From Bryobacterales bacterium KBS 96 (GTDB lineage: Bacteria; Acidobacteriota; Terriglobia; Bryobacterales; Bryobacteraceae), in the NCBI GenBank assembly GCA_000381625.1, contig KB906767.1, forward strand, positions 3,367,304 to 3,431,303: 64,000 bases of DNA. The letters are read 5' to 3'. The position numbers and the translations under genes were made by a program. The notes under the pieces are model-generated. The model searched no databases. It saw nothing but the letters and a program-made list of their open reading frames with translations, and was not told the DNA's origin. Positions 28,282 to 37,809 of this stretch are shown piece after piece (position 1 is the first letter of the stretch; the number at the start of each line of letters is the position of its first letter).

Positions 28282-29247
28282 ATGTCTCTCGAAACCATTC
28301 TTCCTTTTTTACAGCCGATAGCCCACCTCATCGTCGATGCCGGTGTTTCCGAAGTGATGGTCAATGGCGACGGCGCAATCTTCATGCAGCGGAATGGTGA
28401 GTTGTTATCAGTGGATGCCGCGCTGGACCCGAAATATCTGGCCAATGCCGTCAAACGGATTGCGCGCTCGCTGTGAAACGATATTGGCGAATCGAAGCCC
28501 TTGCTGGACGCCAGGTTGCCAGATGGATCGCGAGTGGCAGCGGCATTCCCTCCCTGTTCGCTTCACGGCGTGACGCTGACCATCCGCAAATTTCGGCCCC
28601 ATTGGTTCACGATGGAGCAGCTCGTTGGAGCCGGCATGCTTCGCTCAAATATTGCCGCCGAATTGGCCGAAGCTGTCCGCAATCGGAAGACAATTCTAAT
28701 TGCCGGTGGAACCGACACCGGCAAAACCACCTTCGCCAAAGCGCTAATCGACTTCATTCCACAACAGGAACGTTTGGGTGTGATCGAAGACACTGCCGAA
28801 CTGAAGATCGATCATCCGAATGTATTTCGCTTTGAGGCACGCAAAGAACAGACGGATGGTTCGGGCAATGTTATCGTGCCGGCGGTCACGATTCGAGATC
28901 TGGTGAAAGCCACGCTTCGTCATCGGCCCGATCGTTTAATTATCGGTGAGGTCCGGGGCGGAGAAGCTTTCGATTTGCTCGACGCGTTAAACACCGGCCA
29001 TGCCGGGTCGATCTCTACGGTTCACGCGAATTCCGCTTTGCAAGCGCTTTCTCGCCTAGCCACTCTGACGCTGCGGGCCGACGTGGATATGCCCTACAAA
29101 GCCATCCAAGGCGAGATCGGCGACTTAATTGATCTCGTCATCCACCTCGAACGAAAGGAGGGCTGCCGCGGTGTCTCTCAAATTCTTCAACTGCACGGAT
29201 TCGATGCCGATGCCGGCCGCTATGACACCACAACGCGTTACGACTAA
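28282..29247 (+). pseudogene. virB11: VirB11/TrbB-type secretion ATPase interrupted by a TGA codon
   Basis: The ATG at 28282 starts an N-terminal domain (AHLIVDAGVSEVMVNGDGAI). At codon 65 (28474-28476) a TGA appears in the same frame, after which homology continues without a shift (SKPLLDARLPDGSRVAAAFP). The ATPase core has Walker A GGTDTGKTTFAKA, the Asp box IEDTAELK, Walker B-region DRLIIGEVRGGEAFDLLDAL and the His box GHAGSISTVHANS. Homologues carry Gly at the stop position, so GGA to TGA is the likely mutation. VirB11 hexamers power type IV secretion. Restart at an internal codon near 28501 would give only the C-terminal part. Confidence 0.8.
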
Positions 29248-29419
29248 GGGCTCCGCCCTCGCGCGAGTCCAAGCCGTCTCGCCAGGCTTCCGCGCTTCGC
29301 TTGTGCAGCCCTCCGCTGCGCTTCGTCCTTTCCGCTTCGCTACAAGGATGGGTGTTCGAATGCATAGGACGGATTCTTCTCGCCGTTTTGTGATATCGCT
29401 GCGTTCCAGGAGGTTTCTC

Positions 29420-30492
29420 ATGATGCAAGACGTTCACTATGTCGGGCTGGATGTTCATAAGAAAACGATTGCTTTCTGCGAAAAGAAGCAAGACGGCAGA
29501 GTCGTAGAAGAGGGAGTCCTCGAGGCTACTCGCTCGGCTCTTCAATCCTGGGCTAATCGGCGTGTTCCGTGGGTTGGAGGCATGGAGGCAACTCTGTTCA
29601 CGGGATGGATTTACGACTTTTTGAAGCCATTCGCTGTCGAGCTGAAAGTAGGACATCCCCTAATGCTGCGCTCGATCTGTGCGGGCAAGAAGAAGAGCGA
29701 TAAGATCGATGCCCGCAAGCTAGCGGATCTCCTTCGCTGTGATCTCTTCCCGGAATCCTATATGGCTCCGGCTGCACTCCGCGACCTTCGGAGAGTGCTC
29801 CGGTTTCGAAACTTGCTGGTGCGACAAGCGGTGCGGATGAAGAACAAGACGGCTGGCCTGCTAATGGAATGCGGGGTGGCCTATGAAAAGAGGCGTTTGC
29901 ACGGACGAGCTTACTTCAGAGAACTCCTGGAAAAGATCGAGGACGTTCCGGAATCCTTACCCACTCTGCTCAACATGAGCCGCAGCGCGATGGAGACTTT
30001 CGACTTGGCTCAGAAGCGGTTGATCACGGCGCTCCGTGAAAGCGAGAATCTGGCAGGTCGCGTTGAACTTTTGATGACCATCCCGGGCGTCGGGGAGGTG
30101 ACGGCTCTAACATGGGCGCTGGAAGCCGGTCCAGTGGAGCGGTTCGCCGGCATTCGCAACGCGATCAGCTACTGCGGACTGTGCAGCGCGCAACGCGAGT
30201 CGGCTGGCAAGATACAACGTGGTCCCTTATCAAAGCAGCGAAATAAGTTCCTACAGAAGCTGCGAAGCTAGCGCCCCAATGGAATCCTCAGCTTGCTGAG
30301 GTGCGCGATCGCGAACTCGAGAGCGGCCATCACAACCAGGCGACCATCGCTGTCGCTCGCAAACTGGTCGCCTACTTAGTCGCTGTCGATCGTAGCAAGA
30401 AACCATTCCAGTTCACTAACTCGAAACCTGAACAGAAGGAGGAAGTTGATGCGTTGGAATCTCCATCGCTTTCGTCCGCCCATTGTCCGTGA
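29420..30492 (+). pseudogene. IS110-family transposase, frameshifted near the C-terminus
   Basis: ATG 29420 has AGGAGG six bases upstream. The N-terminal DEDD-type domain (YVGLDVHKKTIAF, KKKSDKIDARKLADLL) and the C-terminal transposase_20 helix-hairpin-helix (LLMTIPGVGEVTALTWALEA, SYCGLCSAQRESAGK) are present. At 30255-30271 the frame breaks after KFLQKLRS and homology resumes in another frame (EAAKLAPQWNPQLAEVRDRE, ATIAVARKLVAYLVAVDRS) to 30492. Compared with the usual sequence around LQTxLIEAAKLAP, about four codons plus one base appear deleted. IS110 elements lack terminal inverted repeats, so ends are not visible. It inserted directly after virB11. Confidence 0.85.
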
Positions 30493-31038
30493 CCGGCGCA
30501 AACCCGTCAAGGCTGCGCTCACACGTTCGCCGCATCCTGCGGCCTTGACGGGCCCGCCCCGGCCACTTAACTCGCTCCGCACATCGAAAGCAATGCGAGA
30601 TCTAGCGGGGAGTTCGCGTTGACCCGTGCAGAGCCATAACAGCAACGTTCGCCGAATAAGAAGCCGCTGGCCGGTCCTCACAAGAGCTAATTGGGGATTG
30701 CGCGAAGACTCAGTTCCGATGCGCCTCTATGGGTGTTTCGAGGCCGGCCAGCTTGACCTTAACTTGTACTTCCGCAAGGACTGCTCAAACCAGATTCCAA
30801 TGCGGCAAATGAATGATTCGCCACTTATCAAGGTTGGCCGGGACCGAGGCTTCGAAAGACGAACGGATCGTCGTCAGTGCGACACGGAGTGTCGAAAGGG
30901 AGAACTCCGTCTCCCCTTGACAAATACCTATCATGAACGATCCCCCTCGGCTTGACTCTTGCTACCCCGGACCTCGCCGGTCAGGCAGGGGTTGCGTTGC
31001 GCAACCCTCATTCCATGGAAGAAAGGAACAAACCCCAT
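30493..31038. other. Non-coding stretch in the mobile element
   Basis: A 546-base gap between the broken transposase and ssb. It contains the 11-base inverted repeat at 30503-30552. A plus-strand frame at 30626-30955 and a minus frame at 30376-30681 have no recognisable features. The last 40 bases carry the ribosome-binding site of ssb. Confidence 0.5.
30503..30552. repeat. 11-base perfect inverted repeat
   Basis: CCCGTCAAGGC at 30503-30513 is the reverse complement of GCCTTGACGGG at 30542-30552, separated by 28 bases. It begins 11 bases after the end of the IS110 frame. It could be a transcription-stop hairpin, a recombinase or replication-origin site, or part of the old plasmid backbone. 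Confidence 0.6.
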
Positions 31039-31413
31039 ATGAATATCAATCGCGTCACACTTTGCGGCTATAACGGCAAGGAAGCCAAAACTGCGGCGAC
31101 TCAAAACGGCCGGAATATCAGCCGGCTTTCCATTGCCACCACCAAACGATACAAAGATTCACGACAGGAGTGGCAGGAAAAGACACAGTGGCATACCTGC
31201 GTCGCTTACGGCTCAACTGCCGACCATGCGGCAAAGATCCCTACCGGCGCTCACGTCTTCCTCGAAGGCGAACTGACCTATCGCGAATACGAGCGCACGA
31301 TCGAAACCGACGGCGGTCCGATAAAAGTACCGTGGCCAGTGACTGAAGTCGTCATCGACTCAATCTCTGTGATCGACCGCAAGCAGAAGCGGGAAGAGCG
31401 AGGGGCTGCGTAA
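31039..31413 (+). CDS. ssb: Single-stranded DNA-binding protein, plasmid type
   Basis: A 124-residue OB-fold protein: MNINRVTLCGYNGKEAKTAA, then SRLSIATTKRYKDSRQEWQE, KTQWHTCVAYGSTADHAAKI and GAHVFLEGELTYREYERTIE. This is the bacterial SSB core; the acidic C-terminal tip that recruits partner proteins (DDDIPF-like) is missing, the tail being KQKREERGAA. That is common for SSBs of mobile elements. ATG 31039 is chosen because the fold begins there, although an upstream ATG at 31015 with a poorer context would add eight residues. It belongs to the element rather than being the housekeeping ssb. Confidence 0.9.
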   Translation: MNINRVTLCGYNGKEAKTAATQNGRNISRLSIATTKRYKDSRQEWQEKTQWHTCVAYGSTADHAAKIPTGAHVFLEGELTYREYERTIETDGGPIKVPWPVTEVVIDSISVIDRKQKREERGAA

Positions 31414-31432
31414 GCGGCCCTTCAGAGAACCA

Positions 31433-31618
31433 ATGGCGTGCGTTATGCGCCAGAGGCCTATTTATTCGGTCGAGTGTGTTTGCGGGCGCTGGATTGAAAC
31501 CGAGACCTTGGCGCTCCCATGCCCGCCCTGTCGGCGGGACGTAGTGATCGAGTGGCCGGCGGAAGAGCAGCCGCATACTCCGGAGCCGGCGGCCTCGTCG
31601 ACTTCGGAGCCGGCATAA
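31433..31618 (+). CDS. Small putative zinc-ribbon protein
   Basis: A 61-residue protein with four cysteines in a zinc-ribbon spacing (VECVCGRW and LPCPPCRRD) and a Pro/Glu/Ala-rich tail. It begins 19 bases after ssb and ends just before the winged-helix gene. No strong ribosome-binding site is visible. Tiny zinc-ribbon proteins are common in plasmid backbones; no function can be assigned. Confidence 0.5.
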   Translation: MACVMRQRPIYSVECVCGRWIETETLALPCPPCRRDVVIEWPAEEQPHTPEPAASSTSEPA

Positions 31619-31637
31619 AGTAATGAAAGGAAATTGC

Positions 31638-32705
31638 ATGCCCAATGTCTTGCGACGCCTTGCTTCGCTGGCAACTTCGCTCAGCCACGCGGAGCTGCGC
31701 GTTCTGCTGGCGTTAGCCGTTCGGGCGGAAGCGGCCGAAGCAACGGAAGTAATGGCTAGCAGCCGTCATCTCGCTCAGACAACCAATCTCGCCCGCGCGA
31801 GCGTCCAAGCGGCGATTGATTCTCTCAACGCCAGGCGACTCCTTCAAAGCGATCCCGGAACTCCGACCCGGCCCGCCGTTCATCGCCTGGTTTGCTTTCA
31901 CGCCGAAGTTAATGTGGGTGGCCCGATTGCTGAGCCACCGGTGGCCGAGTCATTGAGCCACCCCGGCTTAGCCCCTGAGCCACAGGTGGCCTTTCCATTG
32001 AGCCAGGGTGGCCTAGCCACTGGGCCGGGGGTGGCCCAACCGATGAGCCACCGTCGCCTGATGGTTGAGCCAGACGTGGCCCAGGCAGCAGGCCACCCTG
32101 GCCTACCTGGTGAGCCACTCCCCGACGAGAAATCAACGGCTTGCACAGAACGCATTCAAAAACGCGCCAGCGTGCGCGCGGATTCGATCGATTTCGATTT
32201 CGATAAAACCATCGATCGATTGCAAAAAGCCAAGAAGGACGATTTTGAAGATTCGATTTTCGAACTAGCTCGGATGAAGATGGCCGGCCATCACGCGAAG
32301 TACGCTCGCGAAGAAAACAGGCTCCCTGGCTTGCCCGACGACGCCATCACGGCGCAGTTCCTGGCCGTTGCCGAATGGCCGAGACTCGAAACGCTGCTCT
32401 ACGATCTTGCGGCAGAGCGCAAGGAAGCCGGCTACTCGTATGCGTGGTACGTCACCGTCGCACTGCAGCGAATACACGGCCTCTCGCCGGCGCGCGTGCG
32501 AGAAATGCGAGCAAGACTCAAGTCTTCCACGAAAGCGAATTCAAATATTGCCGCAGCGTCGCGCCCGACGCCATTGCGCGATAGCGAGGCCTTTGGGCGC
32601 AAACCTTCCGGCCGGGAACGGTCGACCGGATTTGAGCGAGGTGCGGATACCGCGCAGCTGAAACAGCAGATCCGCGCCATCGCCGCAGCGAGATCCATGC
32701 GATGA
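31638..32705 (+). CDS. Winged-helix replication-type protein with internal 15-residue repeats
   Basis: A 355-residue protein. ATG 31638 is preferred to 31623 because AAAGGA is spaced eight bases from it. Residues about 10-80 form a winged helix (LSHAELRVLLALAVRAEAAE, ASSRHLAQTTNLARASVQAA, LNARRLLQSD), the type found in plasmid replication and partition-associated proteins. A tandem repeat with 15-residue period follows (see 31932-32111). The C-terminal half is helical and charged (FDFDKTIDRLQKAKKDDFED, WYVTVALQRIHGLSPARVRE). No replication-initiator catalytic motif is visible. It is probably a DNA-binding regulator or replication factor of the element. Confidence 0.65.
   Translation: MPNVLRRLASLATSLSHAELRVLLALAVRAEAAEATEVMASSRHLAQTTNLARASVQAAIDSLNARRLLQSDPGTPTRPAVHRLVCFHAEVNVGGPIAEPPVAESLSHPGLAPEPQVAFPLSQGGLATGPGVAQPMSHRRLMVEPDVAQAAGHPGLPGEPLPDEKSTACTERIQKRASVRADSIDFDFDKTIDRLQKAKKDDFEDSIFELARMKMAGHHAKYAREENRLPGLPDDAITAQFLAVAEWPRLETLLYDLAAERKEAGYSYAWYVTVALQRIHGLSPARVREMRARLKSSTKANSNIAAASRPTPLRDSEAFGRKPSGRERSTGFERGADTAQLKQQIRAIAAARSMR
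31932..32111 (+). repeat. Four imperfect 45-base tandem repeats inside the winged-helix gene
   Basis: Four units of 15 residues follow the pattern E-P-x-V-A-x-x-(L/M)-S-H-x-G-L-x-x: EPPVAESLSHPGLAP, EPQVAFPLSQGGLAT, GPGVAQPMSHRRLMV and EPDVAQAAGHPGLPG. The unit links the DNA-binding and helical halves, so repeat number could vary linker length between strains. Confidence 0.75.
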
Positions 32706-32821
32706 ACGGAACCAGGACCAAGGTAAGGCAAGTCTTACGCCCGGGTTGTATTCCCAACTCTGACGGTCATCTGGTGTGAATGACTAGGCGATGCCGCTGA
32801 AAGCGTTAGATGCTAAATCTC

Positions 32822-34844
32822 TCAGTAACGTAAGGTCTGTTCGATAACGGTGCTCAAATCCTGCGCCGAGGGCAGTACAAGAGATTCAAGAGAAGGCGCG
32901 GAAGGTACAAACGAATCTTTTGCGGCAAGGCGGGCAATGGGAGCGTCAAGAGCATCCAGACAGTTTGATGCAATACGAGCGGCGATTTCGGCTCCGAATC
33001 CCATCAGGAGGGAATCTTCGTGTGCAATGACAACGCGGCTTGTCTTGCGAACGCTGCAATAAATCAGCTCTTGGTCAAACGGCACGATAGATCGTAGGTC
33101 GATCACTTCAAGAGAGCGGCCCAGCTGTTCGAACTGCCTGGCTGCATCGAGCGCCTGGTAGACAATGCTTCCCCAAGTGATTATGGTGACGTCCGTTCCT
33201 TCCCGCCGAATGCGGCCGCGGCCGAACGGCACGATGTAGTCGGGGCCGGGTTCTAGAGTCTTGGCCTGAACTCTACGATACAGTCCCTTGTGTTCCAAAA
33301 ATATTACGGGGTCTTGCGAACGAGCCGCTGCTTTTATTAGACCTTTGGCGTCCTCCGCACAACTAGGGAATACAACATTCCAGCCGGGAATATGAGAAAA
33401 AAAGCTTTCGACACATGTCGAATGCCAAGGGCCGCCCTTGATATAACCTCCAACTGCGAGTCGGACGACGACAGGACAAGTCCAAACCCCTTTGCTGCGC
33501 CAGCGCACCGTCGGAATCTCGTTGCGTAATTGCATCGCGGCGGGCCAGAGATAGTCGGCAAACTGGATTTCCACAATAGGCTTATAGCCGGCGATTGCCA
33601 TTCCGCCGGCCACTCCCGCAATACTCGCCTCCGTAAGCGGTGAATTGGCGACGCGATCGCCGAAAGCCTCCGTCAGTCCACGCGTGACTCCGAATACGCC
33701 GCCTTTGGGATCGGCAATATCTTCGCCCCACATAACAATACGAGGATCTCTTGCGAGTTCTTCGCGAAGGCCGTGATTAATCGCGTCGATGAACGTCACA
33801 GGTTCTTGGGATATGTACTGAGGAGGAGTTGCTGGTTCCGGGGTGGCCTCGGCGTAGACATGAGCCAGCAAGTCGTGCCCATCGGGATCGGCCTGGCTGT
33901 CAGCCCACTCGGCCGCTACGTCGACTTCGGCTTTCACCTCCTTCCGCATGCGTTCTATGCCGGCTTGATTGACCGCGCCGGTTTCCAGCAAGCGCTTTTC
34001 CATGAGCAACAGCGGATCACGTTCAGCGGAGTCGCGAATCTCCTCGGCGCTGCGGTATTTCCGTTGATCGTCCGAGGACGAATGCGGGTCAATGCGCACC
34101 ACTTTAGCTTCAATCAGCACTGGTCCTTTGCCGGAGCGGATAGCCTGGATCAGCGGGGGCGCTTTCGTGTAAATTTCTTCGAACGAAGTCCCATCGACTT
34201 CGATCGCATGCACGCCAAAGCTCTCCGCAATCCTGTGGATCGAAGACGCCGTTTGCATGCGCTGCGGAACGCTGATCGCGTAGCCGTTGTTCTGGATGAC
34301 ATACAGCAAAGGGAGCGATTCTCGCGCCGCCCAGTTCAACGATTCGAAGAACTCTCCCTCGCTCGTGGCGCCCTCTCCAGACTCGACATAGACAACAGCG
34401 TCATTACCTTGGGCCTTCATCGCCTTTGCGGCTCCGGTGGCCGGAAGGTACTGTGTGCCGGTGCAAGCGGTTTGAGACACCAGATTCAATCTCGCGACGA
34501 AAAGTGCTCGGGCATGTTGAAACCGCCTGAGTTCGGGTCGCCGGCACGCCCAAGCATTTCAAGGAAAATATCTTTCAGCGGGAGGCCAATCCCGATCGCA
34601 GTACCTTTAGAGCGGTAATAGGGAAAGAACCAGTCATACCCGGCTTCAGTAGTGAAACGATGGTGGCTTGAGTAACCTCATGACCGCGGCTGGATGCTAC
34701 AAAAGAGCACTTGCCTTGACGGGCAAATACTCTCATGCGTTCCTCGACGTAGAAGACCACGAGCACCTTACGATAGATCTCTAAGCTGAAGTCATTTGGC
34801 GCTGTGGGTCCGAGGTTCCGCGAATCAACGATGGTGCTAATCAT
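32822..34844 (-). pseudogene. Fused E1 alpha-beta 2-oxoacid dehydrogenase (pyruvate or branched-chain type), two frameshifts
   Basis: ATG 34844 (AAAGGA eight bases upstream) starts the E1-alpha part (RGHEVTQATIVSLLKPG). Adding one G at 34639-34641 and one T at 34488-34489 restores GYDWFFPYYRSKGTAIGIGL and then SSRDLNLVSQTACTG. The thiamine-diphosphate motif lies in GEGATSEGEFFE to NNGYAISVP. The E1-beta part starts near VTFIDAINHGLREELARDPR and holds GEDIADPKGGVFGVT and IDLRSIVPFD. The repaired protein is about 674 residues, usual for fused E1. It decarboxylates a 2-oxo acid and passes the acyl group to an E2; no E2 or E3 gene is nearby. The gene is divergent from the copper protein. Confidence 0.85.
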
Positions 34845-35103
34845 GATCCGATCCTTTCCGTGTCTGGTAGTCTCCAGGAAACGATCGTCCGGCGCCAGTG
34901 ACTTAGGTCACCGAAGCGGAAGTGGGTCCGTGATAACTTGAGGACGAATCGTCGCCGGTGAGCATTCACCGCACAATTTATTGCCTCCGCTGGACTTGGC
35001 TGCATGGAGAATGTCGGAAATACCGTTTGATCGGAATCAATAAGATGACGCTTTACTCTCGTTTGAAGAAGGGCATATCGGAGCCGCAAAACGTAGGCAC
35101 ACG

Positions 35104-36054
35104 ATGAAACCGGACCGGCGTACCTTTCTTGCGAGCGCCTCATCGGTAGGGCTTGCGCTTGCACAACAGCAACCTGGCACGAACGGCCACGGTGTTCCGG
35201 TCACAGTGAGCGCGACATATCATTCCTTTGATCCAGCGCTTCCGCCGCTTTCATCCGATACCGTGAAGCGCGTACACATGACCTCGCAGGAAGTACCGGT
35301 AAGCATAAGACCCAATACGGTTGTCTCCGGATGGACATTCGACGGTGACATCCCTGGCCCTGTCATTCATGTGCGGCAAGGCGACACGGTGGAGTTCACA
35401 CTTACGAACCGGGGAATGATGCCGCATTCGATGGACTTCCATTGCGCGGAAGTGAATCCGCGGACGGCATTTCGTTCGATCGCGCCGGGAGAGTCGATTT
35501 CATTCAGCTTCACGCCGCGGTATGCCGGCGCCTTTCTATATCACTGCGGCACGCCGCCCATCCTTCTGCACATCGGTTCGGGGATGTTCGGCGCCATCAT
35601 TGTGGACCCACTCACACCGCTTCCACTAGCCAAAGAGTTCGTCCTCGTGCAAAGCGAGTTCTATCTGATGGAGCCGAAGAATGGCATCTCGTCATTCAAT
35701 TACACCAAAATGCTCTCAACCGTCCCTGACATCGTGGCATTCAACGGGCGTCCAGCGCAGTATCATGATGCGCCTGTCCGGGTAAAACGGGGCGATCGTG
35801 TACGCTTCTACGTGGTATCTGCGGGGCCGACGCACCCGTGCTATTTTCACGTTGTCGGCCAGCAATTTGAGACCGTTTATTTGGGAGCGCCGCCGGAAAG
35901 CGCGGTGCACGGGATACAAACCTTCAGTGTGCCGGCTGGAGGCGGCATGGTGTTTGAATTTACCGCCGATCTGGTGGGCGAATTTCCATTCGTAAATCAC
36001 GGATTCGGGCATGGACAGAAGGGAGCGGCCGGGCTCTTGATTGTCGAACCATAA
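35104..36054 (+). CDS. NirK-like two-domain multicopper protein (putative copper nitrite reductase)
   Basis: A 316-residue Tat-exported protein (DRRTFLASASSVGLALA). Cupredoxin domain 1 carries the type 1 and type 2 copper ligands in NirK order: PHSMDFH (two His and the catalytic-type Asp), LYHCG (His-Cys), then LLHIGSGM (His and Met). Domain 2 has a His in THPCYFHVVG, as for the NirK catalytic His, and VNHGFGH at the place of the interdomain type 2 ligand. NirK reduces nitrite to NO. The Cys-to-His loop is one residue shorter than in classic NirK, so a related two-domain multicopper oxidase is the alternative. No accessory denitrification genes lie nearby. Confidence 0.72.
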   Translation: MKPDRRTFLASASSVGLALAQQQPGTNGHGVPVTVSATYHSFDPALPPLSSDTVKRVHMTSQEVPVSIRPNTVVSGWTFDGDIPGPVIHVRQGDTVEFTLTNRGMMPHSMDFHCAEVNPRTAFRSIAPGESISFSFTPRYAGAFLYHCGTPPILLHIGSGMFGAIIVDPLTPLPLAKEFVLVQSEFYLMEPKNGISSFNYTKMLSTVPDIVAFNGRPAQYHDAPVRVKRGDRVRFYVVSAGPTHPCYFHVVGQQFETVYLGAPPESAVHGIQTFSVPAGGGMVFEFTADLVGEFPFVNHGFGHGQKGAAGLLIVEP

Positions 36055-36172
36055 GAACTGCAGCCATTCTCTTCCGCATGGTGGAAATCCAACATCATTG
36101 GTGAGCCATTATGGCATCGATTGAATAGTCGCTCCGGCTGGCCGCACCGGGGCGAAACCGACGCACTCCGCA

Positions 36173-36735
36173 TCAAATAGAATTTGGTCGGGTACACCGC
36201 GGAGGAAAAGGACTACCAGTCGAGCCTCTTGTGCGCCGAAGAGAATGTGTTTGATTTTGTTTATCGCGATATAAGAAATCGCTTGGGAATCGGTGGACGG
36301 ACGCCAGGAAGCGAGACAAGACAGGCGAGGGATCGTCTCTCCGGTACAGCAGTCCGATTCCTACGCTCGCGTATTTTTCCTCGATCGGCAAGAAAGTGAC
36401 TCCTTCCGATTGGACATATCTCACGGATAAAGGAACCAACGCAATCTTTGAACTCCGCCGCACCGAATCGAGCAGATCGATTATAGCTTTAGGGGACCTA
36501 CGGACCTCCGTTCGCAAACTCGCCTCATTGCAGATGCGATGAAGGCGTCATGGCAAAGCGCGATAGACCGCCGGTCCAAAATAATAACCGGTGTGTTTGA
36601 GAGATCGTACAGAAAGATCGGCCTTCGACTAGCGAGTGGATCAGTGCGCGCGGCCATGTCGACGATAGGTTCGCGGCAAAGGATATTGATTGTTAAATGG
36701 TCGGTTTGGGAAGCAGCAGCCGAACGATGCCACAT
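36173..36735 (-). pseudogene. Remnant of a LysR-type regulator (effector domain only)
   Basis: Two minus-strand frames together resemble the C-terminal effector-binding domain of LysR regulators. The first (from about 36735) contains DPLASRRPIFLYDLSNTPVI and DAFIASAMRRV. The second (from about 36517) contains KIALVPLSVRYVQSEGVTFL and GIGLLYRRDDPSPVLSRFLA. The usual VAAGLGVALVP stretch has changed to VRRSSKIALVP, and no N-terminal DNA-binding domain is found upstream. Loss of frame, divergence and absence of the HTH mark real decay rather than one sequencing error. Confidence 0.6.
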
Positions 36736-37354
36736 TCAAGCTATACTGCCGCAAAAGTCCCACTGTTCGGCGGACGGAATGGATTTAAAAGTCCAATTGC
36801 AATGGCGGTAACGACTCGGGCTCCGGCTTAAACCCTCTTTGCTAGGAGGTGCGATGGCATCTGTCACTGGTCGGTGGAGCAAAGCGCCTAGGATCTCTCG
36901 AGACGGCCCCAATGCGTCATAATACGAGCCACTCTGATAACAACTTCCGCCGGCGACAGTAACTTCGTTTGGAACGGCACTGTTTTCGTCGCAATGGGAG
37001 CAGTATCGAAAGCCAGAGCGGAGGGCTGGACGAACGGCGAGTCGTGTTCCGCATGGTGCGGTACCAGCAGCGTCAAGCGCCGTTCGCTGGTACGCGATTG
37101 GCCCTTAACCGACGTCGGCGCGTGCTTCCTTATTTTGATTCAAAGGAAATCGCTTGTGATGGAGAATGGTGTGGCAGCCTGCGCAATTTGACCCAAATCG
37201 CACGGTGCCTGCGTCGAACGGCTCACTTCGCGCTGGCAAAGGCGTCGAAAAAATCACATAATCCCGGTGCCGAAATTGCTCCCTTCCTGCTCAATGAGTT
37301 CGGCAATGGCCCAGGTTCCTGTCACCTCTGGCAAGAACGGGCATCTGGAGAGAT
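36736..37354. other. Gap without a recognisable gene
   Basis: About 620 bases between the LysR remnant and osmC. Frames 36888-37076 minus and 36969-37472 plus are open but match nothing known. AGGAGG occurs at about 36845 before a plus-strand ATG at 36852, but the frame soon closes. Likely decayed DNA like its surroundings. Confidence 0.4.
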
Positions 37355-37801
37355 ATGGGACTGGAAACGAAAATTACTTATCTGGACGGCGTTCGGTTTC
37401 AAGTGGCCGCTCGAGGCCACGAAATCACTTCCGACCAGCCGCTTGAGAACGGCGGCACCGACCGAGGAATGACCCCGCCGGAATTGCTGCTCGCCTCTTT
37501 AGGGAGTTGCGCCGCATATTACGCCGCGGAGTACCTTCGCGCGCGTAGTCTGCCGACGACAGGTTTGGTGGTCACGGTAATTGCCCAGAAAGCCCAGAAG
37601 CCGGCGCGCCTGATGGACTTCCGAATCGGGTTGAGCATCCCAGGCCTCGATGATCCGCGGCATCGGGAGGGCATTCTTCGCGCCGCGAAAAACTGCTTAA
37701 TCCACAACACGCTGCTTCATGCGCCGAGAATCGACATCGAGCTCGAGAACAAGAATGCGGAAGTAGAGCAACGCCAGCCGGAACTGGTCGAGAAGGCTTA
37801 A
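37355..37801 (+). CDS. OsmC-family peroxidase-like protein
   Basis: A 148-residue OsmC/Ohr fold protein: ITYLDGVRFQVAARGHEITS, GMTPPELLLASLGSCAAYYA with the first redox cysteine, and the second cysteine in AAKNCLIHNTLLHAPRID. Members reduce organic hydroperoxides through a thiol pair; the closest sub-type is the YhfA-like group. GGAGAG precedes the ATG. It is intact while both sides are decayed, which suggests it is under selection. A frameshifted sigma-factor remnant starts eight bases downstream. Confidence 0.85.
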   Translation: MGLETKITYLDGVRFQVAARGHEITSDQPLENGGTDRGMTPPELLLASLGSCAAYYAAEYLRARSLPTTGLVVTVIAQKAQKPARLMDFRIGLSIPGLDDPRHREGILRAAKNCLIHNTLLHAPRIDIELENKNAEVEQRQPELVEKA

Positions 37802-37809
37802 AATCAGCA

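Larger units (their letters stand above)
25542..32705 (+). mobile_element. Remnant of a conjugative plasmid or integrative conjugative element
   Basis: All genes in this 7-kb block lie on the plus strand and most belong to conjugation or plasmid maintenance: VirB6/TrbL, VirB8/TrbF fused to a MobF relaxase tail, VirB11/TrbB, an IS110 transposase, SSB and a winged-helix replication-type protein. VirB4, VirB9, VirB10, VirD4 and the relaxase nicking domain are absent, and four genes are visibly truncated, fused or interrupted, so the element cannot transfer itself. I found no integrase, tRNA target or flanking direct repeat, so the borders are set by gene content only. Confidence 0.75.

Noticed and set aside
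29250-29419. Left end of the IS110 element
   Set aside because: IS110 elements have no terminal inverted repeats and I could not find a duplicated flank, so I gave no boundary.
31909-32136. Minus-strand frame across the 45-base repeats
   Set aside because: Multiple open frames arise from the GC-rich repeat; the plus frame continues into a conserved-looking protein.
33773-34618. 281-codon plus-strand frame opposite the E1 dehydrogenase
   Set aside because: It is antisense to conserved E1 sequence and carries no recognisable feature.
34841-35164. 107-codon minus-strand frame between E1 and the copper protein
   Set aside because: Overlaps the divergent start region and the Tat signal of the copper protein; no recognisable protein pattern.
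36490-36515. DosR-like GGGACC repeat
   Set aside because: It is a direct rather than inverted repeat and lies inside the LysR remnant, not upstream of a gene.
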